Shown here one piece after another: positions 46,392 through 56,000 of a DNA stretch of 64,000 bases (its first letter is position 1; every line of letters starts with the position of its first letter). The notes beneath the pieces were generated by a model. The model was not told the DNA's origin and ran no database searches. It saw only the letters and a program-made list of their open reading frames with translations. The stretch comes from Rhodothermales bacterium (GTDB taxonomy: Bacteria; Bacteroidota; Rhodothermia; Rhodothermales; Bin80): contig CATQHT010000003.1 in assembly GCA_958296045.1 (NCBI GenBank), positions 1,871,246 through 1,935,245 on the forward strand, given 5' to 3'. The position numbers were made by a program, and so were the translations under genes.

Positions 46392-47530
46392 CCCAGGATC
46401 GACGCCGATTTTTGCAATTCCTGGCAGCGGCCAGCCTTGCTCAAGGCTGCGACAGGTCAACTTCAGAAGACGATGCCACCTTCTTCAAGGACACGACGCC
46501 CTTCAAGAAGCACGGCAGTACGAGTCTCGAAGCCCGATTGGAGAACCAGTCTGGGTTTCTGACGCCAACCGATGGCTTTTTTGTGCGCAATAATGACCGG
46601 AGCATGGATATCGATGTCAATACGTATCAGCTTACGGTAACAGGAGATGCAGTTGCACGTCCGCTGAGCCTCACGTTTGGCGACTTAGTGGCCATGCCCA
46701 GCCGAACGGTGTTTTCGTACCTCGAATGCGGCGGTAATCAGCGGGCATTTTTCAGTACACTCCTGAGCAGGCCAGCAGCGGGGACCCAATGGGGACGGGG
46801 CGGTGTGGGGATGGCCGTCTGGACAGGTGTACCGCTGGTAGAGGTGCTGATGCGGGCCGGCGTCACCGACGACGCGTATGCGTTGCAACTGATCGGCTTG
46901 GACAGTGGCGCGCCAGAGGGTGGCTTTCGGCGACCGCTCCCAATTGCCAAGGCCTTGGATCCAGATACGCTTCTGGCCTATCGGATGAATGGCGAATCAT
47001 TGCCGCGTGACCATGGGTTTCCTGTTCGTGCGCTGGTCCCCGGATGGGTAGGCAGCAGCAGCATCAAGTGGCTCGGAGCCATTGAGGTCTCCTCGGAAGC
47101 GATCTGGAGTCGAAACAATACCACGTCTTATGTGCTGATCGGCGATGATTACCCACACGAAGGCGAAGCCCAAGGCCGCGTGGCGACCACTCAATCCATT
47201 AAAAGCACATTAGCACTGCCATGGCCTGCACGCCTGACACCAGGAGTGCACCGCATTCGCGGTTATGCCCATGCCGCGCGTGCACCCATAGCCCGTGTGG
47301 AATGGAGCACGGATGATGGTCAGACATGGGAGAACGCCACCCTTCTCGCCCCGGTCTTGCAGTATGCCTGGGCTCGGTTCGAGTTTACCTGGGAGGCGGT
47401 AGCAGGGAGCCACCGCCTGATGACGCGTGCGACCGACCTGGAGGGCGGTACGCAGCCGGCAATGGTGCCATTTAATGAGAAGGGGTATCTGTTCAATATG
47501 CCGCTGCCGCATCCCGTCATTATAGCATAG
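46388..47530 (+). CDS. Sulfite dehydrogenase-like molybdopterin oxidoreductase
   Basis: A 380-residue sulfite-oxidase-family protein: an N-terminal twin-arginine-like signal (DRRRFLQFLAAASLAQGC, with a possible lipobox), the Mo-pterin domain with the metal-ligand Cys in SYLECGGNQRAFFS (~113), GLDSGAPEGGFRRPLPIAKA, and the dimerisation domain with HRIRGYAHAARAPIARVEWS. It oxidises sulfite to sulfate, or a related substrate, in the periplasm and should pass electrons to the cytochrome c encoded 7 bp downstream. Length and domain order are normal for the SorA/SoxC branch. Distinguishing SorA from SoxC needs a tree; no sox genes are near. Confidence 0.88.
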   Translation: MTQDRRRFLQFLAAASLAQGCDRSTSEDDATFFKDTTPFKKHGSTSLEARLENQSGFLTPTDGFFVRNNDRSMDIDVNTYQLTVTGDAVARPLSLTFGDLVAMPSRTVFSYLECGGNQRAFFSTLLSRPAAGTQWGRGGVGMAVWTGVPLVEVLMRAGVTDDAYALQLIGLDSGAPEGGFRRPLPIAKALDPDTLLAYRMNGESLPRDHGFPVRALVPGWVGSSSIKWLGAIEVSSEAIWSRNNTTSYVLIGDDYPHEGEAQGRVATTQSIKSTLALPWPARLTPGVHRIRGYAHAARAPIARVEWSTDDGQTWENATLLAPVLQYAWARFEFTWEAVAGSHRLMTRATDLEGGTQPAMVPFNEKGYLFNMPLPHPVIIA

Positions 47531-47537
47531 TCGCGTG

Positions 47538-47897
47538 ATGCAGCGCGGCGCGGTCCTATTGCTGCTGTTGCTGGTGGTGGCCTGCCAGCGGGACACCGTT
47601 CCCGCGCAGCAGGCGCGTGGCGCGGCGACATATGCTGCGTATTGCGAGGCATGCCACGAGCAGAATGACGGTATTGGGCCCCGCCTGACCCCCACCGTGC
47701 TCGCATCGCGCATGACAGCCGAACGGCTCTTTGCATACAACCGAGACAAGATGCCCTATAATGCGGGCAGACTGCTTACAAATCAACAATACTGGGACAT
47801 CACGGCCTTCCTTCTGGCACGCAGTGGCCTGGCTTCGGGTAACGAACCGCTTCGGGCGGAGAACGCTGATTTTCCGTTATTGCAACGTACGCAGTAG
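47538..47897 (+). CDS. Lipoprotein cytochrome c
   Basis: A 119-residue class I cytochrome c. It begins with a lipoprotein signal (GAVLLLLLLVVAC, lipobox VVAC), then the haem site YCEACHEQNDGIGPRL (CXXCH) and the axial Met in NRDKMPYNAGRL. It follows the molybdoenzyme gene closely and is very probably its electron acceptor, equivalent to SorB. The ATG at 47538 is preferred over GTG at 47535. A MITE-like element begins about 25 bp after its stop. Confidence 0.88.
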   Translation: MQRGAVLLLLLLVVACQRDTVPAQQARGAATYAAYCEACHEQNDGIGPRLTPTVLASRMTAERLFAYNRDKMPYNAGRLLTNQQYWDITAFLLARSGLASGNEPLRAENADFPLLQRTQ

Positions 47898-47921
47898 GCC
47901 AACAGGCTATGCTGCACTACA

Positions 47922-48216
47922 CCCAAGTTTGTCACTGTAGTGAAGTTTCTTGGGTGAGGTAACACATCCCTGACATACAGGGATGGTCAGAAGGGCGGGT
48001 TTTACCGGTGTGTATTACATGTTCACGTGCCCTTCAGAACGGTTTGGCAGCGAAATGGTTGAGGAACATCGCACTAGATAACACTACATTGGCTACTTGA
48101 AAAACAAGAGGTGTCAAAGTTATATGGAGCATATATATAACATATGTCTTGAGACTAAATTATCAGAAAACAGACCCCGATTTCGCTGCGATTGGGGCGA
48201 CATTGAGAAACTTGGG
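47922..48216 (-). mobile_element. IS1634-derived MITE
   Basis: A 295-bp element with inverted ends CCCAAGTTTGTCACTGTAG and, in reverse complement, CCCAAGTTTCTCAATGTC, flanked by direct repeats TACA (47918-47921 and 48217-48220). The first ~130 bp is the reverse complement of the IS1634 right end at 2989-3108, including the 8-bp stem CATCCCTG/CAGGGATG. The middle is AT-rich and has no transposase gene. It is therefore an internally deleted, non-autonomous derivative that could be moved by an IS1634 transposase supplied elsewhere. Confidence 0.75.
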
Positions 48217-48221
48217 TACAG

Positions 48222-48895
48222 TGGGGCGGGCTGATCGTCGTAAGCCTTGCCGTTGCACTTGTCAGTGATAGCCGGGGTTTCGCGCAAGACACGTTAACCA
48301 ATGGACGGATCCTTTCCCCCACTGTAAACGTGCCAAGTGGTTACAGCGCGCGACCGTGGAGATTGCAGCGAAAGACTTCCAGGCACACTTCAAAGTTGAA
48401 TTCGGCGTCCGGCTTGCATTCAGCGCGGAGCTGATTCAGTTTCAACAGGACTGGCAGCTTCTGTTTGCCGAAGGCATCGCAGTTGCGGGGCCCCTCGCTA
48501 CAATATGCAGCACGAATTCGCGCGACGACGACTGCCGCGCCACGCTTGCAGGCTGGCCCTCCTGTAGCACTCTTGCAGCGCCGCTTACCTTCAGCCCAGT
48601 GTATTGGGTGAAGATGAATGCCATCGCCGGGGCTGCGCTGGACTTTGTGCAGACTGCCGTTACTATCGTCTTGGGCCCTCTTGGCGGGTTGGCGCCCTGG
48701 ATGGGATTGCTCAGGATCGCGGAAGCCTCTGGCATCCGGTATTTACTGATTCGAGTGACGCTACTGCGCCTTCGCCCACTTTTTCCTGAAGTGTTTCGTA
48801 ACCATCTGGCACTGGGTATGATCGTGTTAGATATGGGGGATTATAAAGTTAACTTAACAAGACGCCTGAATCCTGTCAGCACCGATGCGTGGTAA
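48222..48895 (+). pseudogene. Unrecognised secreted/membrane protein gene, frameshifted
   Basis: A first frame from about 48222 encodes a signal-like stretch (LIVVSLAVALVSDSRGFAQD) and TLTNGRILSPTVNVPSGYSA, then coding character moves at about 48350 to the frame open to 48895 (EIAAKDFQAHFKVEFGVRLA, hydrophobic MNAIAGAALDFVQTAVTIVL). A frameshift near 48350 would unite them. The MITE inserted directly upstream probably removed the start. I do not recognise the family. Confidence 0.45.
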
Positions 48896-49339
48896 GATAA
48901 ATCATTGTAAGGCGTTACGACATGGGGAAGAAGGCACCTGACAAGGATCCCTGGCGTGGGATTGGCGTCACGGTGGTAGCGGGATGTTTGCCACCGAGGA
49001 CGACTTTGTCCAGTGGTTCGAGGGCTGGCATTGGCTGACCAGCGAGTTGTCGTGCACGCGGTGCGGTAGCCTGAACACCTACCGGGTCAAGGCTGGCAAG
49101 CCGATGCCGTATCTGTGCTAGGACTGCAACGGGTGCTTCAGCCTTAGGACCGGCACTGCGATGGAATCGTCGAAGCTTCCGCATCGGATGTGGGATTGGG
49201 CGATCTGCCTCTAACTCACCGACCTCAAGGGCGTCTTTGCGATAATACTGCACCAGGATCTCGGCATCCCGTACCCGTCGGCTTGGTTCATTCCGCACCG
49301 GATCCGAGAGGCGTTCGCTGGTGTTGCGTATTCCGCTTC

Positions 49340-49471
49340 AAATCGACCAGTGGTTCCACGGGAAATCGACCAGTGGTTCCACGGGAAATCGACCAGTGGT
49401 TCCACGGGAAATCGACCACCGATTCCACGGGAAATCGACCAGTGGCTCCACGGGAAATCGACCACCTGAGC
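49340..49471 (+). repeat. IS21 left-end 23-bp tandem repeats
   Basis: Five full 23-bp units of the form AAATCGACCAGTGGTTCC+ACGGG and a partial sixth (AAATCGACCACCTGAGC) run head to tail; unit 4 has ACCGATTCC and unit 5 GTGGCTCC. About three diverged units occur in reverse at the right end (52025-52110). In IS21 elements such arrays are binding sites for the transposase. Confidence 0.85.
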
Positions 49472-49641
49472 TGGCGCGCGCCGACCGGTGGCGGCGGGGT
49501 GTAGGAGGTCGGTTAACGGGCCTGCCAAATTGGCAGTCTGGCGGAGTTAGAAACGGGTTATTGTTGCCTGTCGCGGGTGATGGCGGCAGGTCAAGCGCAG
49601 GTGGTATCGTACCCTCTTTACTTACCAAAAGAGGGGTACTT

Positions 49642-51204
49642 ATGCCAAACAAGAGGGTTGTTATGCGTGTTTTGTGGGACGTTCTGCGGTTGTCTGCGGA
49701 GTCTGATTTGAGCGTACGTGGTATCGGTCGTGCGCTGGGAATATCGCACAGCACGGTACTTGGTTACTTGCGTCGTGCTAAGGCAGCGGGTGTGCATTGG
49801 CCTTTGCCCGAGGGTATGCCGGAGGCCAAGTTGAAGGCATTGCTTTATGGTCCGCCGGAGGTTGCCAAGGAGACGCGTCCGTTGCCGGACTGGTCCGAGG
49901 TGGAGCGTAAGATGCAGGTCAAGGGGTTCACGCGGCGCCTGATGTGGGAGCGGTACAGGCGGGACCACAGCGATGGTTACGGCTACAGCAAGTTCTGCGC
50001 TCTTTACTCTGCCTGGAAGAAGGAATTTGGCCAGGTGACGGTTCCGATGGATCATCCTGCGGGTCATTCGGCCTTCGTGGACTATGCAGGCATGCGCCTG
50101 GAGGCGATAGACCAGCTTACGCGTAAGCGGCGTCGGGTGGAGATCTTTGTTGGTGTGCTGGGATTCTCCAATTATCTCTACGTTGAGGCGACGTGGACGC
50201 AGCGTCTTGGGGACTGGCTGGGCTCGCATCGTCGCATGTTCGAGGCTTTCGGGGCGGTGCCTTCCTATGTGGTCTGTGACAATTTGAAGAGTGGCGTGCG
50301 CAAGGCCCACCGATACGATCCGGAGATCAATCCGTCGTATCAGGACCTTGCGATGCACTACAAGACCGTGGTTGTGCCTACGCGTCCCGGGAAGCCCAGG
50401 GACAAGGCCAAGGTCGAGCAAGCCGTGTTGCATGCAGAGAGGCGCATTCTGGCTCCGTTAAGCGATAAGCGTTTCATCGGTCTAGCGCACGTGAACCGGC
50501 ACATTCGTGTCCATCTGAAGGAGCTTAACGAGCGGCCTTTTCAGAAGCTGGAAGGCAGTCGTAAGAGCTGGTTTGACACGTGGGAGCGATCAGCGATGAA
50601 GCCCTTGCCAGCGGAGCCGTACGAGCACGCGGAGTGGCGCAAAGCCAAGGTGCACAGAGATGCGCACATCGAGGTGCGCTGGCACCGTTATAGCGTTCCT
50701 TATCGATATGTAGGTCGTTCGGTACAGGTTCGCCTTACAGATACCACCCTGGAGGCATTATGTGACGACAAACGGGTGGCGACGCACCCGCGTAGCCACC
50801 AGAAAGGGGTCACCACCAAGGATGAACACATGCCGGACGCCCAACGCCAAATGAACGATATGAGCCGCTTCGTAACCGAGGCAGAACGTATCGGGCCGGA
50901 CACACACAATATCGTGCGGCAGATCATCGATGCTGAGCGGCACCCGCTGATTCGTTACCGCACGCTCATGGGCCTGCTCCGCTTGGCTCGCATCTACGGT
51001 AAGAGCCGCATGGAAAACGCGTGTACGCGGGCAATCGCTATCGGCACCCGCTCGTACAGGAGCATCGCGTCCATCCTGAAGAATGGACTCGACAAGCATC
51101 CGCTGGACTCGGAGTCTCCGCCTCCCATAGACCATGACAACATCCGGGGCCCAAGCTATTACGACACCAAATCGGATTCTCCTCACCAAACCTCGAAGGA
51201 CTGA
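49642..51204 (+). CDS. istA: IS21 transposase IstA
   Basis: A 520-residue IS21-type transposase. The N-terminal helix-turn-helix is LSVRGIGRALGISHSTVLGY; the integrase core has DHPAGHSAFVDYAGMRLEAI (first Asp), PSYVVCDNLKSGVRKAHRYD (second Asp) and PGKPRDKAKVEQAVLHAERR (Glu). The frame is open from 49321 through the terminal repeats, but the ATG at 49642, preceded by GAGGGGTACTT, is the sensible start. The TGA overlaps the istB ATG. Confidence 0.92.
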   Translation: MPNKRVVMRVLWDVLRLSAESDLSVRGIGRALGISHSTVLGYLRRAKAAGVHWPLPEGMPEAKLKALLYGPPEVAKETRPLPDWSEVERKMQVKGFTRRLMWERYRRDHSDGYGYSKFCALYSAWKKEFGQVTVPMDHPAGHSAFVDYAGMRLEAIDQLTRKRRRVEIFVGVLGFSNYLYVEATWTQRLGDWLGSHRRMFEAFGAVPSYVVCDNLKSGVRKAHRYDPEINPSYQDLAMHYKTVVVPTRPGKPRDKAKVEQAVLHAERRILAPLSDKRFIGLAHVNRHIRVHLKELNERPFQKLEGSRKSWFDTWERSAMKPLPAEPYEHAEWRKAKVHRDAHIEVRWHRYSVPYRYVGRSVQVRLTDTTLEALCDDKRVATHPRSHQKGVTTKDEHMPDAQRQMNDMSRFVTEAERIGPDTHNIVRQIIDAERHPLIRYRTLMGLLRLARIYGKSRMENACTRAIAIGTRSYRSIASILKNGLDKHPLDSESPPPIDHDNIRGPSYYDTKSDSPHQTSKD

Positions 51205-51983
51205 TGCTCCTACACCCTACCCTTGACAAGCTCGAGCAGATGCGTCTGCATGGCATGGCGCGCGCGCTGCGCGATCAGCTTACCCAACCGGAAATGGAAC
51301 AGCTCCCGTTCATGGACCGCCTGGGCCTATTGGTTGACCACGAGGAGATCGTGCGATACAACAATCGCCTGCGGTCGCGCCTACGCCGCGCCCGGTTACG
51401 CCAGGAGGCCTCCATGGCCGATCTGGACTATCGTCGCGGTCGCAATCTGGATCGGCGCCTGATGGCCTCGCTTTCCACCTGCGACTGGGTGCGCAAACAT
51501 CACAATGCGATCATTACCGGACCCACCGGTGTCGGCAAGAGCTTCGTGGCGTGCGCGCTGGCGCATAAAGCCTGCATGGAGGGGTTCACCGTACGCTACC
51601 ACCGACTGCATCGTCTTCTGGAAGATCTGCAACTCGCGCACGGGGACGGACGCTTCCTGAAACTGCTGAAGCAGTTGACGCGCTTCCACCTACTGGTTCT
51701 CGATGACTGGGGGTTGTCACGAATCAGTGCGCTGCACCAGCGGGATCTGCTTGAGCTCATCGATGATCGGTATCAGAAGGGATCCATCGTCGTTACCAGC
51801 CAGATGCCTGTGAGTGTGTGGCACGAAGGCATGGAAGACCCAACACTCGCTGATGCTATCCTGGATCGCCTCATTCACAATGCACACCACATCGCGCTGA
51901 AGGGAGAGTCCATGAGACAGCGTCTGCCAAAATGGCAGAACCTTCCAGAGAAGACAAGCGTAACTGACGCCAGACAGCCGTGA
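51204..51983 (+). CDS. istB: IS21 helper ATPase IstB
   Basis: A 259-residue DnaC-like AAA+ ATPase that chooses targets for IstA. It has Walker A ITGPTGVGKSFVACALAH near residue 110, Walker B LLVLDDWGLS, and sensor-like SIVVTSQMPVSVWHEG. Length is normal and it overlaps istA by one base (TGATG). It appears functional. Confidence 0.92.
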   Translation: MLLHPTLDKLEQMRLHGMARALRDQLTQPEMEQLPFMDRLGLLVDHEEIVRYNNRLRSRLRRARLRQEASMADLDYRRGRNLDRRLMASLSTCDWVRKHHNAIITGPTGVGKSFVACALAHKACMEGFTVRYHRLHRLLEDLQLAHGDGRFLKLLKQLTRFHLLVLDDWGLSRISALHQRDLLELIDDRYQKGSIVVTSQMPVSVWHEGMEDPTLADAILDRLIHNAHHIALKGESMRQRLPKWQNLPEKTSVTDARQP

Positions 51984-52745
51984 AAATGGTACCCAGAACA
52001 GTCACGATGCAGCGCTATCCAGCGCGGACTCAGCACGCCGAATCAGGTGGTCGATTAACCGTGGAATCGGTGGTCGCCATACCGTGGAACGAGTGGTTTT
52101 TTTCCGTGGAATATGCAGGTGTTGCGTCGGCGTTCACGAACCGGGGCGAGGTGGACGCCACCTTCATCGATGGCAAGTGAAAGAACATGAGCAGCAAAAA
52201 GAGGAAGGAATTCACGGCGTGGGCTGCGGTCCGCTAGGGAAGCCCGCGGCTGTCGGAATGAAGGACCAAGAGACTAGACAGGTGGTCGCGCGAGTGATCG
52301 AGCGGTCTGACAAGGAGACCGTACAGAGCCTCGTGGACGACTATACGGACCGGGATGTCACACTCTGCACTGATGACACTACCGCCTACAAGAGTAGCCG
52401 ACGGCCCCACCAATCGGTGCAACACAGCGCTGCCGAATATGTCCGTTACCTCGAAGGTGTGGTGAGCCACACGAATGGTGTCGAGTCCTTCTGGTCAATG
52501 CTGAAGCGGGCCCACAAGGGCGTCTGCCACAGGCTCTCGTCGAAGCAGCTGCAAGCCTACGTCAACACGTTTGGTCCCGGGCAGGATATCCATGAGTATG
52601 GCGCTGTCTCTCAGCTGCGACCCCTTACTCCATCCAGCCGCGGAATAGTCAGCCACCGCACACTGGGTGACGGCGTCCTTAAACGCTACTATAAGGAGGA
52701 CGTGATCCTTCTGGGATGTGGCGTCAGTCCATCCGCTTTCGTTCG

Positions 52746-52826
52746 CCTTTGACTATTACGCGGTCAGAGATTGATGAGGGCATAGCTCTGATGCGCCGCG
52801 CGCTCGCCGCAGAGCTCGGACAATAA
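52746..52826 (+). pseudogene. Class III aminotransferase C-terminal stump, copy A
   Basis: Twenty-seven codons (PLTITRSEIDEGIALMRRAL, ending TAA) match the extreme C-terminus of pyridoxal-phosphate class III aminotransferases, where PLxITxEEIDEGIxxLxxAL is standard. The rest of the gene is absent, replaced by IS1595 sequence. The same stump precedes the second restriction-modification gene. Confidence 0.55.
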
Positions 52827-53084
52827 CTGTCGCACCGACGGTATGCGTTTGCCAGAACTGCAGCCGGCGGGCTGGGCAAGCGTAATGCCATGAGCCGGTC
52901 TGGTCGGATCCATGTAGCCCCCCGCACACTGTTCTTAGCGCCAGCGCAGGGCATGATATCCCTATGCTTCCGGGTGGGAATCACGTACTATAGCACCGAA
53001 TGTCAACACCTGGGGAGCCTTTCTAACCCACATCCGTACACCGTACCTAGTAGAATACTACTGACCAAGTGATTAGCCTCCATA

Positions 53085-56000
53085 GTGGTAAAGAAGGATC
53101 AACCAGCGATTAGCATAGCCCGCAACGTTATTTCCGGGCATCTCACCAATGAGAGAGACATAGAGGGTGAAATACGGAAGTTGGTCTTTGCCTTAGGATT
53201 CAGAAACGATGTGAACGTACCCGTACGTGGGGAAGGGTTTGCGGACATCGTTGTACCTCAGTTCAGGGTTCTGATCGAGGTGAAGGCTCGTGGGCATGGC
53301 GATGATCCTTATGCGGTGAAGGGGAAGGAGAGCCCTTATGCACAAGCGCAACGCTATACGCGTGCGCTGCACAAGGCAGAACAGGAGCGGCTGGGTGGCA
53401 GCGCGGAGTTTGCCCGTCCATGGATCGGCATCGTGACCGACGGCGATACCTGGAACGCGTGGCCGTTTGATAGCGATGCTGATCGCTTCGGGGATCAGAT
53501 CGGGAATGTGCTGGAGATGCCTACCCCAGAAGAGCTGCTGGACTGGTTGGGGCATGTGTTCGGCGACGCGCCATTTCGGAAGCTGCCGGTCCCCGCCAAC
53601 CCGTCACGCAGGTTCAAGCGCTTACGCAATGAGCTGGGGAAGATTTACCGGGAGCTCTCTGGGAGCCGCTATACGCACACCAAGACCAAGTTCGAGCTCT
53701 GGGCGGACATTCTGGAAGCGTCCAGTATGCGCCCAGACAATCCTGCCGCTGCGCAGAGGCTGTTTGTGGCCCATTCGTTTCTGGTCGCCTTGGCGAAGGG
53801 GGTGATTCATGCACTAAACCATCCAGACACGACACCCGACTCGCAGGAACTTTTCAGTGAAGACTTTATTGCGTGGATAGTAAGCGACAAAGGCGCCGGA
53901 CATCAAGGGCGCCAATGGGCGGACGCGCTGCTGAAGAAGATCCACAGTTATGACTGGCGCAAGCGGAAGGGCGATGTGCTACGCCCCCTGTATGAGACGT
54001 TCGTTGATGCCAAGGACCGTGCCGACTTCGGAGAATTCTACACCCCGGACTGGCTGGCAGAAGGTATTGTGGCTGAAGTGCTAGACGAAGACTGGTGCGC
54101 AGTTGCCGTAGAGGAGACGCTTGGGGCACTTGCCGACGGCTCGGAGCTGAAGGGCCGAGGCGTGCTGGATCCCACGTGCGGCTCGGGTACGTTTCTGTAC
54201 CATGCTGCGCTTCGCATCCTGAACTCGGATGCCATAATCAGGCGCCACCTGTCGGATGTGCAGAAGGCAGATGTGGTGGTAAAGTTAGTAAACGGCATTG
54301 ACGTGCATCCGGTAGCCGTAGCGATGGCCCGTGCCTCCATATTGCGCGCCTTACCAACAGAACCCACCAATGGTCCCGCAGCCATCCAGGTATATGAAGG
54401 GGATGCCTTAATCGCTGGCAGCGAGCACAAGGGATCGTTGTTCTATGAGCACGGCGACCGTTATGTAGTGAAGTCCCCTGGGGGCAGAACGATCGTGCTT
54501 CCTGGCGCATTCGTCACCAGTCCGCAGGCAGGTCAGGCTTTCGGAAGCATCGTACGCGCAGCTGAGCAAGGGCATGCCTTACCCCGCGAGGCCGCGTTGC
54601 TTGTGCCTGCCAATGACGTGAAGCTGCTCGAAGAGGCCCTGAAGAGACTTTCCCAAATTATTGAGCGTGAAGGCGATTCCGTGTGGACCTGGTATGTGTC
54701 TAATGTGACGGGTCCGCTGCGGTTGGCTAGGCGCAAGGTTGACCGCATCGTAGCCAACCCGCCCTGGGTGTCCATGGCCAACATACAACCCAGCTCCAGG
54801 AAAAAGGGCAACCGGAAGGACGTTCTGGAACAACTGTTTCAGCGCGACGATACGTACATCTGGTCAGGCGGCAAAAATGCACCGCACAACGACATTGCCG
54901 CGCTGTTCATCATCCATTGCCGTCAGCTATACATGCAGAGCACCGAGAGCGACCCGGCGGCATGGCTGGTACAGTCGTCGGCGATAAAGTCAGAAAACTG
55001 GTCCAAGTTCAGAGAATTGCACGAGGACAGGCTGGCACAGTCTATCGATTTCCAAGCGGTCAAGCCATTCGGCGACTCACGCACCGGCGTCGTGTTGTTT
55101 GAGCACCGCAAAGCTCGCGTGTTTGGAACAGGTAAGCAAAAGCGGCTGGAGACTCATCTGGTTGCTGCTAAGAAAAAGCCAAGGACCAACATGTCGCTGG
55201 CCGAGGCAATTCCATTGATCAGGGTGATGCCGACGCCTGTGGGGTTTCCCAGGCTTCCCTCGGGCTATTGTGATGCTAAGGGTAACATGCCCGTCAGGCA
55301 GGGTGCCACCCTAGTACCGGATGTGCTCGTTGTAGCTGGCAGCTGGGATATCGGGGACGATGGCATCGCCAGCGTGACCACCACGCAGTCGATACAAGGG
55401 GTTTGGAGGTCGGTAACTGTGCAGCCTGGACGCTTTCCTGCACACTGGATACAGGATTTCCTAAAGAGCAAGTACATGCTTCCGTTCGGCGTTCTGCCGG
55501 GAATGCCCAAGGCTATCCTGCCATTGAATACCGATTGTCAGCTGCATGGCGATCCGAGTGCAGTCAACGAGTCGTGGGCAAAGCTGGATGCGATCTACCA
55601 ACAGTACCGTGGACAGGGCAGCAGCACCCCGAAGACACTGCGCAGGCAGATCGACTTTCACGGGAAGCTGTCGGCGTTGCTACTCCGACGACGCGCTTCC
55701 ACCGGGAAGGTCATGGTGCTGCATCCGTTATCTGGAAGCCTAATGCGGGCTTGCCGGATTGTGCCCACTTCCGCAGTAGTAGGTCACAAACAGTATTACC
55801 TCATGGCATCCAGCGAAGATGAGGCCGCTTACCTCGTTGGCATATTCAATGCGCCAACCATGCGGAAAGTGTTTGTTGAGCGAAAAACCAGCAAGATTGA
55901 CTTCAACGTTAGGATTATATGGACGACGATCCCGATTCCAAGGTACGATGCGCACAGCGCCCTGCACAGAGCTATCGCGGACATCGCTCAACGCGCAGAG

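Larger units (their letters stand above)
49325..52117 (+). mobile_element. IS21-family insertion sequence
   Basis: A 2,793-bp element with related ends (left TGCGTATTCC, right complement TGCATATTCC) and 5-bp direct repeats GGTGT at 49320-49324 and 52118-52122. It has istA and istB overlapping by one base, and multiple terminal repeats at both ends, as expected for the family. It is inserted in an IS1595 transposase pseudogene and looks complete. Confidence 0.9.
48984..52752 (+). pseudogene. IS1595-family transposase, split by IS21
   Basis: Exon-like halves at 48984-49324 and 52118-52752 rejoin in frame once the IS21 element and one GGTGT duplication are removed (RIREAFAGVASAFTNRGEVD). The N-terminal half has the zinc ribbon (SCTRCGS and YLC-stop-DC) with an internal TAG and a TAA. 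The C-terminal half has DATFIDGK, then LCTDDTTAYKSSRR and HTNGVESFWSMLKRAHKGV, the catalytic D/D/E-type region of IS1595 transposases, with further stops and a frameshift near 52200. The gene is dead. Confidence 0.8.

Noticed and set aside
49340-49471. CRISPR-like array
   Set aside because: The 23-bp units are directly adjacent with no spacers and lie at an IS21 end.
52724-52984. 86-codon minus-strand ORF repeated at 57014-57290
   Set aside because: Conservation follows from the DNA duplication; it opposes the aminotransferase stump and leader and shows no protein features.
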